Shown here in pieces: positions 1 to 6,127 of a DNA stretch of 7,824 nt; positions within the stretch are counted from its first letter, which is position 1; every line of letters starts with the position of its first letter. The stretch covers positions 26,998 to 34,821 of the forward strand of contig DHRX01000062.1 in the NCBI GenBank assembly GCA_002408345.1, read 5' to 3'. The translations under genes were made by a program, and so were the position numbers. Origin of the DNA: Firmicutes bacterium UBA5301. GTDB lineage: Bacteria > Bacillota > UBA5301. Below the pieces are notes generated by a model. It did not search any database. It saw only the letters and a list, made by a program, of their open reading frames with translations, and was not told the DNA's origin.

Positions 1-610
1 ACAGCATAAAGCAGATATATTAATTGGTACACAGATGGTAGCTAAGGGACTAGATATTCCCAATGTAACTTTGGTAGGTGTGGTTACAGCAGATACTTCC
101 TTAAATATCGGCGATTTTCGTGCTTACGAAAAGACATTCCAATTGTTAACCCAAGTGTCGGGTAGAGCTGGCAGGGGAGACTATCCTGGTGAAGTTGTAG
201 TACAAACCTATACCCCGGATCATTACTCCATTAGCTGTGCTAAAGAGCATGATTATCTGACCTTTTTTGCTAAGGAGTCACATTTTAGAAAAAGAGCTGT
301 ATATCCGCCCTATGTAGTTTTAGCTCAAGTGTTGTGGGAAGCAGAGAATGAAAATAAGACCAGAGATGCTATGCTAGCTACTAGCCAACTTTTGCTCCCA
401 ATTCTTCCAGATAGTCTAGAGATAATTAGAAGAGGACCTGCACCTCTCAAAAGATTGAGACGTTTATATAGATATAATTTACTATTTCGAGCCAGAGAAT
501 GGGAACCCTTAGCAATATTTTTAAGGGATAAATCAGCAATGATTGAAGAAATTGCGAAAAGCTATCAAACAACAGTACAAATTCGCATCGACCCTAGCTC
601 GGTATTATGA
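1..610 (+). CDS. priA: Primosomal protein N' (PriA helicase), C-terminal part, 5' end outside window
   Basis: This is the 3' end of priA, open to the left edge; the frame begins at base 2 and gives 202 residues before TGA. PriA is a superfamily 2 3'-5' DNA helicase that recognises stalled or repaired forks and starts reloading of the replicative helicase. Visible are helicase motif V (ILIGTQMVAKG, window residues 6-16) and motif VI (QVSGRAGRG, about 51-59), followed by the usual C-terminal domain, including the YPPYV segment. The ATG at base 35 is internal to motif V and is not the real start. The Walker A motif and zinc-binding cysteines lie upstream of the window. The stop is followed 18 bp later by def in the same frame, a very common Firmicutes arrangement, so the two are probably cotranscribed. 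The family call is secure. Confidence 0.96.
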   Translation, partial: QHKADILIGTQMVAKGLDIPNVTLVGVVTADTSLNIGDFRAYEKTFQLLTQVSGRAGRGDYPGEVVVQTYTPDHYSISCAKEHDYLTFFAKESHFRKRAVYPPYVVLAQVLWEAENENKTRDAMLATSQLLLPILPDSLEIIRRGPAPLKRLRRLYRYNLLFRAREWEPLAIFLRDKSAMIEEIAKSYQTTVQIRIDPSSVL

Positions 611-628
611 CAAGGATGGTGTTGGACT

Positions 629-1066
629 GTGGCGTTATTACCAATTCGCACAGTAGGTGACGATGTACTCAGAGAGAAAGCTAAACCTGTGGATAAAGTC
701 ACTAAGAAACGTAAAAAGTTAATTAAAGATATGATAGAAACTATGTATGATGCTGATGGTATTGGCTTGGCTGCTCCTCAGATAGGGGTATCAGAGCGAA
801 TAATTGTTGTGGATGTTGGTGAAGGTCCCTTTGCTCTTTTTAACCCGGATATCATGGAAAAAGACGGCGAAGCTATTGATGTAGAGGGATGTTTATCTGT
901 ACCTGAGAAAAAAGGTTATGTGAAAAGAGCTGCCAAAGTTGTTGTGGAAGGTTTAGATGAAGATGAGAAATTCGTACGAATAGAAGCAGAAGGTTTGCTA
1001 GCTAGATGTTTACAACATGAAATAGATCACTTAGAAGGCATACTCTTTATTGACAAAGTAGAATAA
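629..1066 (+). CDS. def: Peptide deformylase
   Basis: This 145-aa metalloenzyme removes the N-formyl group from nascent proteins at the ribosome exit. All three signature motifs are present: GIGLAAPQ (residues 44-51), EGCLS with metal ligand Cys88, and QHEIDH with ligands His130 and His134 and catalytic Glu131. Length is typical for the short deformylases of Clostridia. The start is GTG at 629. It is the only usable start between the in-frame priA stop (608-610) and the conserved N-terminal segment, and AAGGA at 612-616 is a rather distant ribosome site (12 nt). The gene lies 18 bp after priA and 19 bp before fmt, pairing the enzyme that removes formyl groups with the one that adds them. No residue expected for activity is missing. 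Confidence 0.97.
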   Translation: MALLPIRTVGDDVLREKAKPVDKVTKKRKKLIKDMIETMYDADGIGLAAPQIGVSERIIVVDVGEGPFALFNPDIMEKDGEAIDVEGCLSVPEKKGYVKRAAKVVVEGLDEDEKFVRIEAEGLLARCLQHEIDHLEGILFIDKVE

Positions 1067-1085
1067 ATCAAAGGAGGGGTGGATT

Positions 1086-2030
1086 ATGAAAATAATATTT
1101 ATGGGAACCCCAGAGTTTGCGGCTTATTCATTGGAAATGTTGGCTAAATACCATGAAGTGGCATTAGTTGTTACTCAACCAGATAAACCAAGTGGTAGAG
1201 GCTATAAACTAACACCTCCTCCTGTGAAAGTAGTTGCGCAAAAACAAGGATTAACTGTAATTCAACCTGAGAAAGTAAAAGCACCAGAAATAATTAATCA
1301 AGTAAGAGAGGTTGCACCAGAGGCTATTGTTGTGGTAGCTTTTGGTCAGAAAATTCCTCCGGAAATATTAGAAATGCCACCTTTAGGTTGTATTAATTTA
1401 CATGGCTCTTTATTGCCTCGATATCGTGGGGCAGCACCTATCCAAAGAGCTATTATGAATGGAGATAATATAACAGGACTTACCACTCAGCTTATGGCTG
1501 AAGGCTGGGATACTGGTGACATGCTTTTAAAGTGTGAAGTTCCTATTGATATTAACGATACAGCAGGAACATTGCATGATAAAATGATGCATTCTGGTGC
1601 TAAGCTCCTAGTTGAAACTTTAATAGAGTTGGAAATGGGAAAGATTGTCCCTATGAAACAAAACCATGCAGAGGCAACCTATGCCTCGAAAATGACCAAG
1701 GAAGATAGGGTAGTTGACTGGAATAAACCAGCCAGAGAGGTCTATGATCACTTACGTGCGCTTTTACCTTGGCCAGGGATTAAATTTATGCATAAAGAAA
1801 AAGAAATTAGTCTCTTTGATTTGAGTCTTGGCAGTGAAGAAATAAAAGGTCAACTACCAGGTACAGTTATAGCAGTTACACCTGATTGGTTCGAAGTAGC
1901 TTGTACCGATAATTCAATTCGCTTTGGTTCAATTAAGCCAGAGGGCAGACGTCAAATGTCTGTTCAGGAATATATTAATGGCTACAGTCTTTTTACTGGA
2001 GATATATTAGAGTCAATAAAAGTAGAATAA
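1086..2030 (+). CDS. fmt: Methionyl-tRNA formyltransferase
   Basis: This 314-aa cytoplasmic enzyme transfers a formyl group from 10-formyltetrahydrofolate to Met-tRNA(fMet), making initiator tRNA. The N-terminal Rossmann-like domain begins with MKIIFMGTPEFA. The catalytic triad of the formyltransferase fold is visible as Asn104 and His106 in INLHGSLLPRYRG (103-115) and Asp142 in WDTGD. The C-terminal OB-like tRNA-binding domain runs from about residue 205 to the end. Length matches the family. A strong AAGGAGGGG site at 1072-1079 precedes the ATG by about 7 nt. It follows def and precedes the metallopeptidase gene, probably in one operon. The call is secure. Confidence 0.97.
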   Translation: MKIIFMGTPEFAAYSLEMLAKYHEVALVVTQPDKPSGRGYKLTPPPVKVVAQKQGLTVIQPEKVKAPEIINQVREVAPEAIVVVAFGQKIPPEILEMPPLGCINLHGSLLPRYRGAAPIQRAIMNGDNITGLTTQLMAEGWDTGDMLLKCEVPIDINDTAGTLHDKMMHSGAKLLVETLIELEMGKIVPMKQNHAEATYASKMTKEDRVVDWNKPAREVYDHLRALLPWPGIKFMHKEKEISLFDLSLGSEEIKGQLPGTVIAVTPDWFEVACTDNSIRFGSIKPEGRRQMSVQEYINGYSLFTGDILESIKVE

Positions 2031-2043
2031 CTGTAGCAAAAAT

Positions 2044-2050
2044 AAGGAGG
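2044..2050 (+). promoter_or_regulatory. Ribosome binding site that decides the metallopeptidase start
   Basis: AAGGAGG lies 7 nt before the ATG at 2058. In-frame TTG (2052) and GTG (2055) codons are also present but are only 1 and 4 nt from the site, too close for initiation, so ATG 2058 is preferred. Confidence 0.8.
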
Positions 2051-2057
2051 TTTGGTG

Positions 2058-2753
2058 ATGTTCTACTTTGGAGATCCAACTTTTATCCTTCTGATTCCTG
2101 CTCTTATCTTTGCTTTTATTGCCCAAGGTATGGTTCAAAGTGCTTTCAGGAAGTATAGCCGACAATCCAGCCAAAAAGGTTATACAGGGGCACAGGTTGC
2201 GAGAGATATTCTCGATCGTGTTGGTTTAAGAGATGTACCAGTAGAAATAACACCTGGTCAACTCTCCGATCACTACGATCCAACTAAGCGTGTGATGCGA
2301 CTTTCTCCTGATGTCTATCATAGTAATAGTATTGCTGCCTTAGGTGTAGCTGCACACGAAACAGGACATGCTATTCAGCATATGGAGGGTTATACATTTT
2401 TAAGTGCCCGGAACGCGATTTTCCCCATTGCTTCTTTTGGCTCACAATTAGCTTTCCCTGTTTTTTTTATTGGTTTATTATTTAGAAGTAGTCTTGGCTA
2501 TTCTTTGATGACTCTAGGTATCTACCTTTTTTTAGGCGCACTTGCTTTTCAGGTGATAACACTTCCTGTCGAGTTTAATGCTTCGAGGAAAGCCCTTATG
2601 TTATTAAACGAAGGCAATTACTTGACCACAGATGAAACAGCAAAAGCCAAAAAGGTTCTTTCTGCTGCGGCTATGACCTATATTGCTGCTGCCGCTATGT
2701 CTGCGGTTCAACTACTAAGACTAATTATTTTACGAGGTTCACGCGATGATTGA
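2058..2753 (+). CDS. Membrane zinc metallopeptidase, YugP family
   Basis: This 231-aa integral membrane protein matches the YugP-type neutral zinc metallopeptidases (Pfam Zn_peptidase_2). It has an N-terminal hydrophobic helix (about 5-23), then a soluble segment with the zinc motif HETGH (100-104: His100, Glu101, His104). A hydrophobic hairpin follows (about 122-142 and 149-171), then VEFNAS, whose Glu172 is the likely third zinc ligand, and a last hydrophobic helix (about 201-226). The fold suggests an active site near the membrane surface; substrates of this family are unknown. The ATG at 2058 is chosen over in-frame TTG and GTG codons just upstream because of ribosome-site spacing. The gene follows fmt by 27 bp and overlaps rsmB by 8 bp, so translation is probably coupled. 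In related Clostridia a DUF116 gene often sits in this cluster; none is here. Confidence 0.9.
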   Translation: MFYFGDPTFILLIPALIFAFIAQGMVQSAFRKYSRQSSQKGYTGAQVARDILDRVGLRDVPVEITPGQLSDHYDPTKRVMRLSPDVYHSNSIAALGVAAHETGHAIQHMEGYTFLSARNAIFPIASFGSQLAFPVFFIGLLFRSSLGYSLMTLGIYLFLGALAFQVITLPVEFNASRKALMLLNEGNYLTTDETAKAKKVLSAAAMTYIAAAAMSAVQLLRLIILRGSRDD

Positions 2754-4056
2754 TAAATACTATCGGGCAAGGGCAGAGGCTACCCTTGCCCTTATCCATG
2801 TTGAAGAAGGAATTTGGGCTAAAGAAGCTCTAGACAAACTTAGTACGAATGTGGATAAAGGTTTAGCAACTGAAATAATTTATGGTACACTACAAAACCT
2901 TTTGTTTATAGATCATATCTTGAGCTTTTATTTGAAGCATCCTTTACAAAAGTTAACCCCACCAATTCGTAATATACTTCGTAGTGCAGTTTACCAACTT
3001 AATTTTTTAGATCGAGTACCAGCTAAAAAAGTTATCTTTGATTCGGTACGTTTGGCTGGTCGTTATGGTCATAAAGGTGTGCAATCGTTGGTTAGTGGTG
3101 TTTTAAACAATATAGTTAGGGAAAAGAAATGGACTTTACCAGATGATGATCTAAAACGGCTTTCTCTCCAATATTCGCACCCTGAGTGGATTGTCTCACG
3201 ATGGCTTGAGGAATTAGGATTAGTGGCTACAGAACAGTTATTAGCTTGGAATAATCAAAGACAACCTCTTTGCCTAAGGGTTAATACTTTAGTTAACTCA
3301 GCTCAAGATTATATGCAAAAGCTTACTTTAGCTGGAGTTGATTATAAACAGGATCCTGAGATTAAAGAAGCTTTATATTTAAGTAAACCTGGGGAAGTAA
3401 CAGAATTACCAGGATATAATAGTGGGGCTTTTCAACCCCAATCTAAAGCGAGTATGTTGGTGGCTTTAATTTTGGACCCTAAGCCGGGAGAAAAAGTTGC
3501 TGATTTTTGTGCTGCGCCAGGGACCAAGACAGGACATATAGCTGAACTAATGGCTAATCAAGGCCAAATAACAGCTATTGATATTAGTGAAGAAAGGCTG
3601 ACCAAAGCCAAGGAAAACCTAGCTCGTCTTCAGGTTACAAATGTGAAGTTTTTAGCTCAGGATGCAACTAAGGTAGATTTAGAACTGCAAGATAAAATCC
3701 TTGTGGATGCTCCTTGTTCAGGGCTTGGTACCTTAAGCCATCGACCAGATGCTCGTTATCAAAAAACGGAGACTAGTTTACAGGGATTGCCAGAAATTCA
3801 ACTAGCCATCCTAAAAAATGCTGCTCGTCACTTAAAACCTGGGGGAGAAATTGTTTATAGCACGTGTACTACAGAAAAAAGGGAAAATGCAGAAGTTGTC
3901 GAAAATTTTCTGCGAGAGCATGAAGATTTTTTCGAAGTCGAAAAGATACCTTTCCGAGGACTAATAAAACAGAGCAAAGGCTATATGAGCTGGCCTCAAA
4001 ATACTAAAACCGATGGTTTTTATTATTGCCGCTTAAAAAAGAAGCCAAATAAATAA
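2746..4056 (+). CDS. rsmB: 16S rRNA (cytosine(967)-C(5))-methyltransferase RsmB
   Basis: This 436-aa SAM-dependent enzyme methylates C967 of 16S rRNA. The N-terminal NusB-like RNA-binding domain covers about residues 1-130. The catalytic domain shows the SAM-binding motif ADFCAAPGTKTGH (252-264), an acidic motif II near Asp279, motif IV DAPCSGLGT with Cys324 (321-329), and motif VI YSTCTTEKREN with the nucleophile Cys374. Both cysteines of the two-Cys RNA m5C mechanism are present, so it should be active. The ATG lies inside the end of the metallopeptidase gene (8-bp overlap), with a modest ACGAGG ribosome site at 2732-2737. In many Clostridia rlmN, a PP2C phosphatase and a PrkC-type kinase follow; here a Spo0A-like regulator follows instead. 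Confidence 0.96.
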   Translation: MIDKYYRARAEATLALIHVEEGIWAKEALDKLSTNVDKGLATEIIYGTLQNLLFIDHILSFYLKHPLQKLTPPIRNILRSAVYQLNFLDRVPAKKVIFDSVRLAGRYGHKGVQSLVSGVLNNIVREKKWTLPDDDLKRLSLQYSHPEWIVSRWLEELGLVATEQLLAWNNQRQPLCLRVNTLVNSAQDYMQKLTLAGVDYKQDPEIKEALYLSKPGEVTELPGYNSGAFQPQSKASMLVALILDPKPGEKVADFCAAPGTKTGHIAELMANQGQITAIDISEERLTKAKENLARLQVTNVKFLAQDATKVDLELQDKILVDAPCSGLGTLSHRPDARYQKTETSLQGLPEIQLAILKNAARHLKPGGEIVYSTCTTEKRENAEVVENFLREHEDFFEVEKIPFRGLIKQSKGYMSWPQNTKTDGFYYCRLKKKPNK

Positions 4057-4077
4057 CTCTGGTCAGTTCTTATAATT

Positions 4078-4086
4078 GGAGGGGGG
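4078..4086 (+). promoter_or_regulatory. Ribosome binding site supporting a TTG start
   Basis: GGAGGGGGG precedes the TTG at 4096 by 9 nt. An in-frame TAA sits immediately before that TTG (4093-4095). The next start, ATG 4108, is 21 nt away and would remove the first beta strand of the receiver domain, so TTG is the supported start. Confidence 0.7.
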
Positions 4087-4095
4087 TGCCGCTAA

Positions 4096-4851
4096 TTGGT
4101 TTCGGTAATGATTGCTGATAACAATACTGAGTTATGTAATATTATTGAGCGGTACCTTACTTTTCAACCAGAACTTGAAGTCTTAGGTTCAGTTTATAAT
4201 GGCCTCGATGCAGTTAGGATGGTAAGAGAACAAAGACCAGATCTATTAATTTTAGATATTGGGTTACCACTTTTAGATGGTCTAGGAGTGCTAGACGCTC
4301 TAAAGGGTGAGTTACCCAAAGTTTTAGTTATTACTGCTTTTTCTAAAGAAGAAATTATCCAAGCTGCACTAAATAAAGGAGCTAGCTATTGTTTAATCAA
4401 ACCTTTCTATCTATCTGTTCTCGAAGAACAGCTCCGTGCCATTATTGCTAAAGAAGAACAAGTTGTTATGGATACCAATTTAGTTGGAATCCATTTAGAA
4501 GATAATTTCGTTCTCAACCAAATTGAGAATTTCCTTAACGAAATTGGCATTAGAAGTAATCTAAAAGGTTATGAATATTTAAGGGATATACTCTATCTAA
4601 CAAGTAAAAACAGAGCTTTGTTAGTAGATGGTTTAACTAAAAATCTTTATCCTAATTTAGCCAAAAGATTTAATACTTCACCAGAGTCAGTTGAAGCCGC
4701 GATTAGAGGCGCTTTAAATTCAGCCTGGAATGAAAATGAGAAAGGTTTTGTGGCTGTTTTCCCCAAAAGTATTAAAAGAGAGTGCCCGACAAATGCACAT
4801 TTTATAATACTGGCAAGAAATGAAGTTCTAAAAAGATTGCAACAAATATAA
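4096..4851 (+). CDS. Spo0A-family response regulator (divergent paralogue likely)
   Basis: This 251-aa cytoplasmic two-component regulator has an N-terminal receiver domain (about 1-120) and a Spo0A-type DNA-binding domain (about 133-251). Receiver landmarks are Asp8, phosphoacceptor Asp54 (LILDIGLP), switch Thr80 (ITAF) and Lys102 (IKPF). Asn9 replaces the second acidic residue of the usual Asp-Asp pair. The effector shows the Spo0A hallmarks LKGYEYLR (156-163), LYPNLAKRFNT (184-194), a VEAAIRGAL recognition helix (199-207) and PTN (231-233). Compared with B. subtilis Spo0A as recalled, the linker is shorter and the helix changes VERAIRHA to VEAAIRGA, losing an Arg and a His. The TTG start suggests modest translation. 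It sits 39 bp after rsmB and ends in a terminator. Canonical spo0A usually follows spoIVB, which is absent here, so I do not assign the symbol. The family is sure; its regulon is unknown. Confidence 0.88.
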   Translation: MVSVMIADNNTELCNIIERYLTFQPELEVLGSVYNGLDAVRMVREQRPDLLILDIGLPLLDGLGVLDALKGELPKVLVITAFSKEEIIQAALNKGASYCLIKPFYLSVLEEQLRAIIAKEEQVVMDTNLVGIHLEDNFVLNQIENFLNEIGIRSNLKGYEYLRDILYLTSKNRALLVDGLTKNLYPNLAKRFNTSPESVEAAIRGALNSAWNENEKGFVAVFPKSIKRECPTNAHFIILARNEVLKRLQQI

Positions 4852-4897
4852 AGAGGAATCTGTAGGTGAAAAACAGATTCCTCTTTTGTTTTCTTTG
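4850..4897 (+). terminator. Strong intrinsic terminator after the Spo0A-like gene
   Basis: There is a perfect inverted repeat, 4850-4863 against 4873-4886 (14 bp including the A/T base pairs at the foot), with a 9-nt loop, followed by a T-rich tail TTTTGTTTTCTTT. The left arm starts inside the TAA stop. It should end the housekeeping and regulator transcript and insulate the next two genes. Confidence 0.92.
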
Positions 4898-4900
4898 CCA

Positions 4901-4930
4901 ATACAAAAGTCACATGAAGGACCTTTGTAT
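4901..4930 (+). repeat. 10-bp inverted repeat, possible operator
   Basis: ATACAAAAGT (4901-4910) and ACCTTTGTAT (4921-4930) are inverted copies with one mismatch, separated by 10 bp, so the arm centres lie 20 bp apart (about two helical turns). There is no T-tract, so it is not a terminator. It overlaps the possible promoter described separately, as expected for an operator. The binding protein is unknown. Confidence 0.4.
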
Positions 4931-4938
4931 CATAAACT
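4910..4938 (+). promoter_or_regulatory. Candidate mother-cell (SigE/SigK-like) promoter
   Basis: TCACATG (4910-4916), 14 bp, then CATAAACT (4931-4938). Against the recalled SigE consensus KMATATT-N(13-14)-CATACAMT this matches 5 of 7 and 7 of 8. The CATA core is also shared by SigK promoters. No convincing SigA -35/-10 pair was seen between the terminator and the gene. The ribosome site GGGGAGG (4955-4961) and ATG (4969) follow at suitable distance. Support is by eye only. Confidence 0.35.
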
Positions 4939-4968
4939 GTTAGTAGCTTAGTTTGGGGAGGAAAATAT

Positions 4969-6126
4969 ATGATCTTTACAGAGGAATTACGCCTCTACGA
5001 GCAAGTAAATAGGGGGGCGACCTACTGGCAGGTTGAGGTATACAGCTACCAAGGTAACCGATGGGAGACCTCGCGAGGATTACGGGCACTAAAAGAGTGG
5101 CGACGTGGCAATTTTGAAAGTTCTAGAGAAGCTGCAGTTCAGTTAGCAAAAACTAGTTTAATTAAAGTAACTCTACCTTACAAAGGTGGCGATGGGGGTT
5201 ATCTTTTAGATAATCAATATTATCTTGTCGATGAACCTCAAGGCAGACCAATTGATCTTAGCAGCCCTTTAGATCTAGAACGGGTGGCCAAATTTTTAGC
5301 CAAACTGCACAAACTAGCACTATTTGCATCTCAGGAGAAAATGCTATCTATCCATATTTTACCAGAGACATTTTATGTTGGACGGTATGGGGAACTAGTA
5401 CTTTGGGGTTTTGAAAAATTGCGTATAGAAGATCCACTTTTAAGCCTTACTCATCTGCTACACGATTGTGAGGATGATGCTGCGAGAGAATTTGTGCTAA
5501 ATAAGTATGCAGAGATCAGGCCAATATCTAAGCAAGAGACGTTGTCAGCCGAGCAAAAAATATGGGACTCTGCGATAATGCTTGGTCAATTAGGCAAGAA
5601 GCAAGTAGATTCTCAACAACAGCTAGAGAAAATAAGAGAACTTATTAACCTAGTCTGGCCTTTAATTTCTACCCAAGAATATACTAATATTCCTATTTCT
5701 CAACCTAGTTTGAGTATAAGTGATCTTAATGATCTACAGATTTCCTACCCTAAAATGGATCTGAGTGTTGAAAAAACTTCGGTGCCTGTTAATAACTATT
5801 ATGGTGAAAATTGGAATACTATTAATGTAACGAATCTACCACCTTGTGAAGAGGAACTTTTACAACGGACAATAGCTAGTCAAAGTGCACAGAGTTTTCA
5901 ATCTGAGGTAGAGGCTACTGCACAAGAAGTTTTAGAGCAAGAACCATTACAAGTAGTATACGAAGAGAAACCCGACCAGGGTATAGAGGAAGAAGCAAAT
6001 AATTTGCAGGAAAAACTCCCAGTAGCTGGTGGGGAAGAAGAAAAAAGAAATCAAGAGCAAGTTGAAGTAAAAACAGAGCCTATAGCTTGGAAACCATTCC
6101 CTAAGCTTCCTAATAGGAGGTGGTAA
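4969..6126 (+). CDS. CotS/YutH-like kinase-fold protein, probable pseudokinase with acidic tail
   Basis: This 385-aa protein has two parts. Residues 1 to about 235 resemble the CotS/YutH spore-coat group of aminoglycoside-phosphotransferase-like folds: RGLRALKEWR (36-45, Lys42 as possible N-lobe lysine), YYLVDEPQGRPID (84-96, the hinge 'G-R-x-D' region) and LERVAKFLAKLHKLA (103-117). The region expected to hold HxD reads SIHILPETFYVG (127-138), with Leu131 where catalytic Asp belongs. The metal-binding Asp region reads LVLWGFEKL (143-151). Phosphotransfer is therefore unlikely. Residues about 235-385 look disordered, rich in Glu and Gln, ending in an aromatic and basic WKPFPKLPNRRW. There is no signal peptide or membrane segment. 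GGGGAGG lies 7 nt before the ATG. The next gene starts 1 bp after the stop, so the two are coupled. The CotS relation is inferred from pattern, not a search. Confidence 0.6.
   Translation: MIFTEELRLYEQVNRGATYWQVEVYSYQGNRWETSRGLRALKEWRRGNFESSREAAVQLAKTSLIKVTLPYKGGDGGYLLDNQYYLVDEPQGRPIDLSSPLDLERVAKFLAKLHKLALFASQEKMLSIHILPETFYVGRYGELVLWGFEKLRIEDPLLSLTHLLHDCEDDAAREFVLNKYAEIRPISKQETLSAEQKIWDSAIMLGQLGKKQVDSQQQLEKIRELINLVWPLISTQEYTNIPISQPSLSISDLNDLQISYPKMDLSVEKTSVPVNNYYGENWNTINVTNLPPCEEELLQRTIASQSAQSFQSEVEATAQEVLEQEPLQVVYEEKPDQGIEEEANNLQEKLPVAGGEEEKRNQEQVEVKTEPIAWKPFPKLPNRRW
6115..6120 (+). promoter_or_regulatory. Ribosome binding site inside the upstream gene, sets a GTG start
   Basis: AGGAGG lies within the last codons of the CotS-like gene, 7 nt before GTG 6128. 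The ATG at 6126-6128 is followed at once by TGA in its own frame and cannot be the start. The position favours translational coupling. Confidence 0.75.
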
Positions 6127-6127
6127 T

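Noticed and set aside
2052..2057. TTG and GTG starts for the metallopeptidase
   Set aside because: They sit 1 and 4 nt after the ribosome site; ATG 2058 has proper spacing.
3897..3903. TGTCGAA, an exact Spo0A-box core, about 190 bp upstream of the Spo0A-like gene
   Set aside because: It lies inside rsmB and is explained by adjacent Val (GTC) and Glu (GAA) codons; a similar GTCGAA recurs at 3937-3942 for the same reason. It is far from any supported promoter.
4071..4076. Perfect TATAAT just upstream of the Spo0A-like gene
   Set aside because: It has no -35 at 16-18 bp, and a start 7 nt downstream would fall inside the ribosome binding site. Probably coincidental in AT-rich DNA.
4647..4913. 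Minus-strand open frame of 88 codons
   Set aside because: It lies mostly opposite the Spo0A-like gene, runs through the terminator stem and has no recognisable features; a shadow frame.
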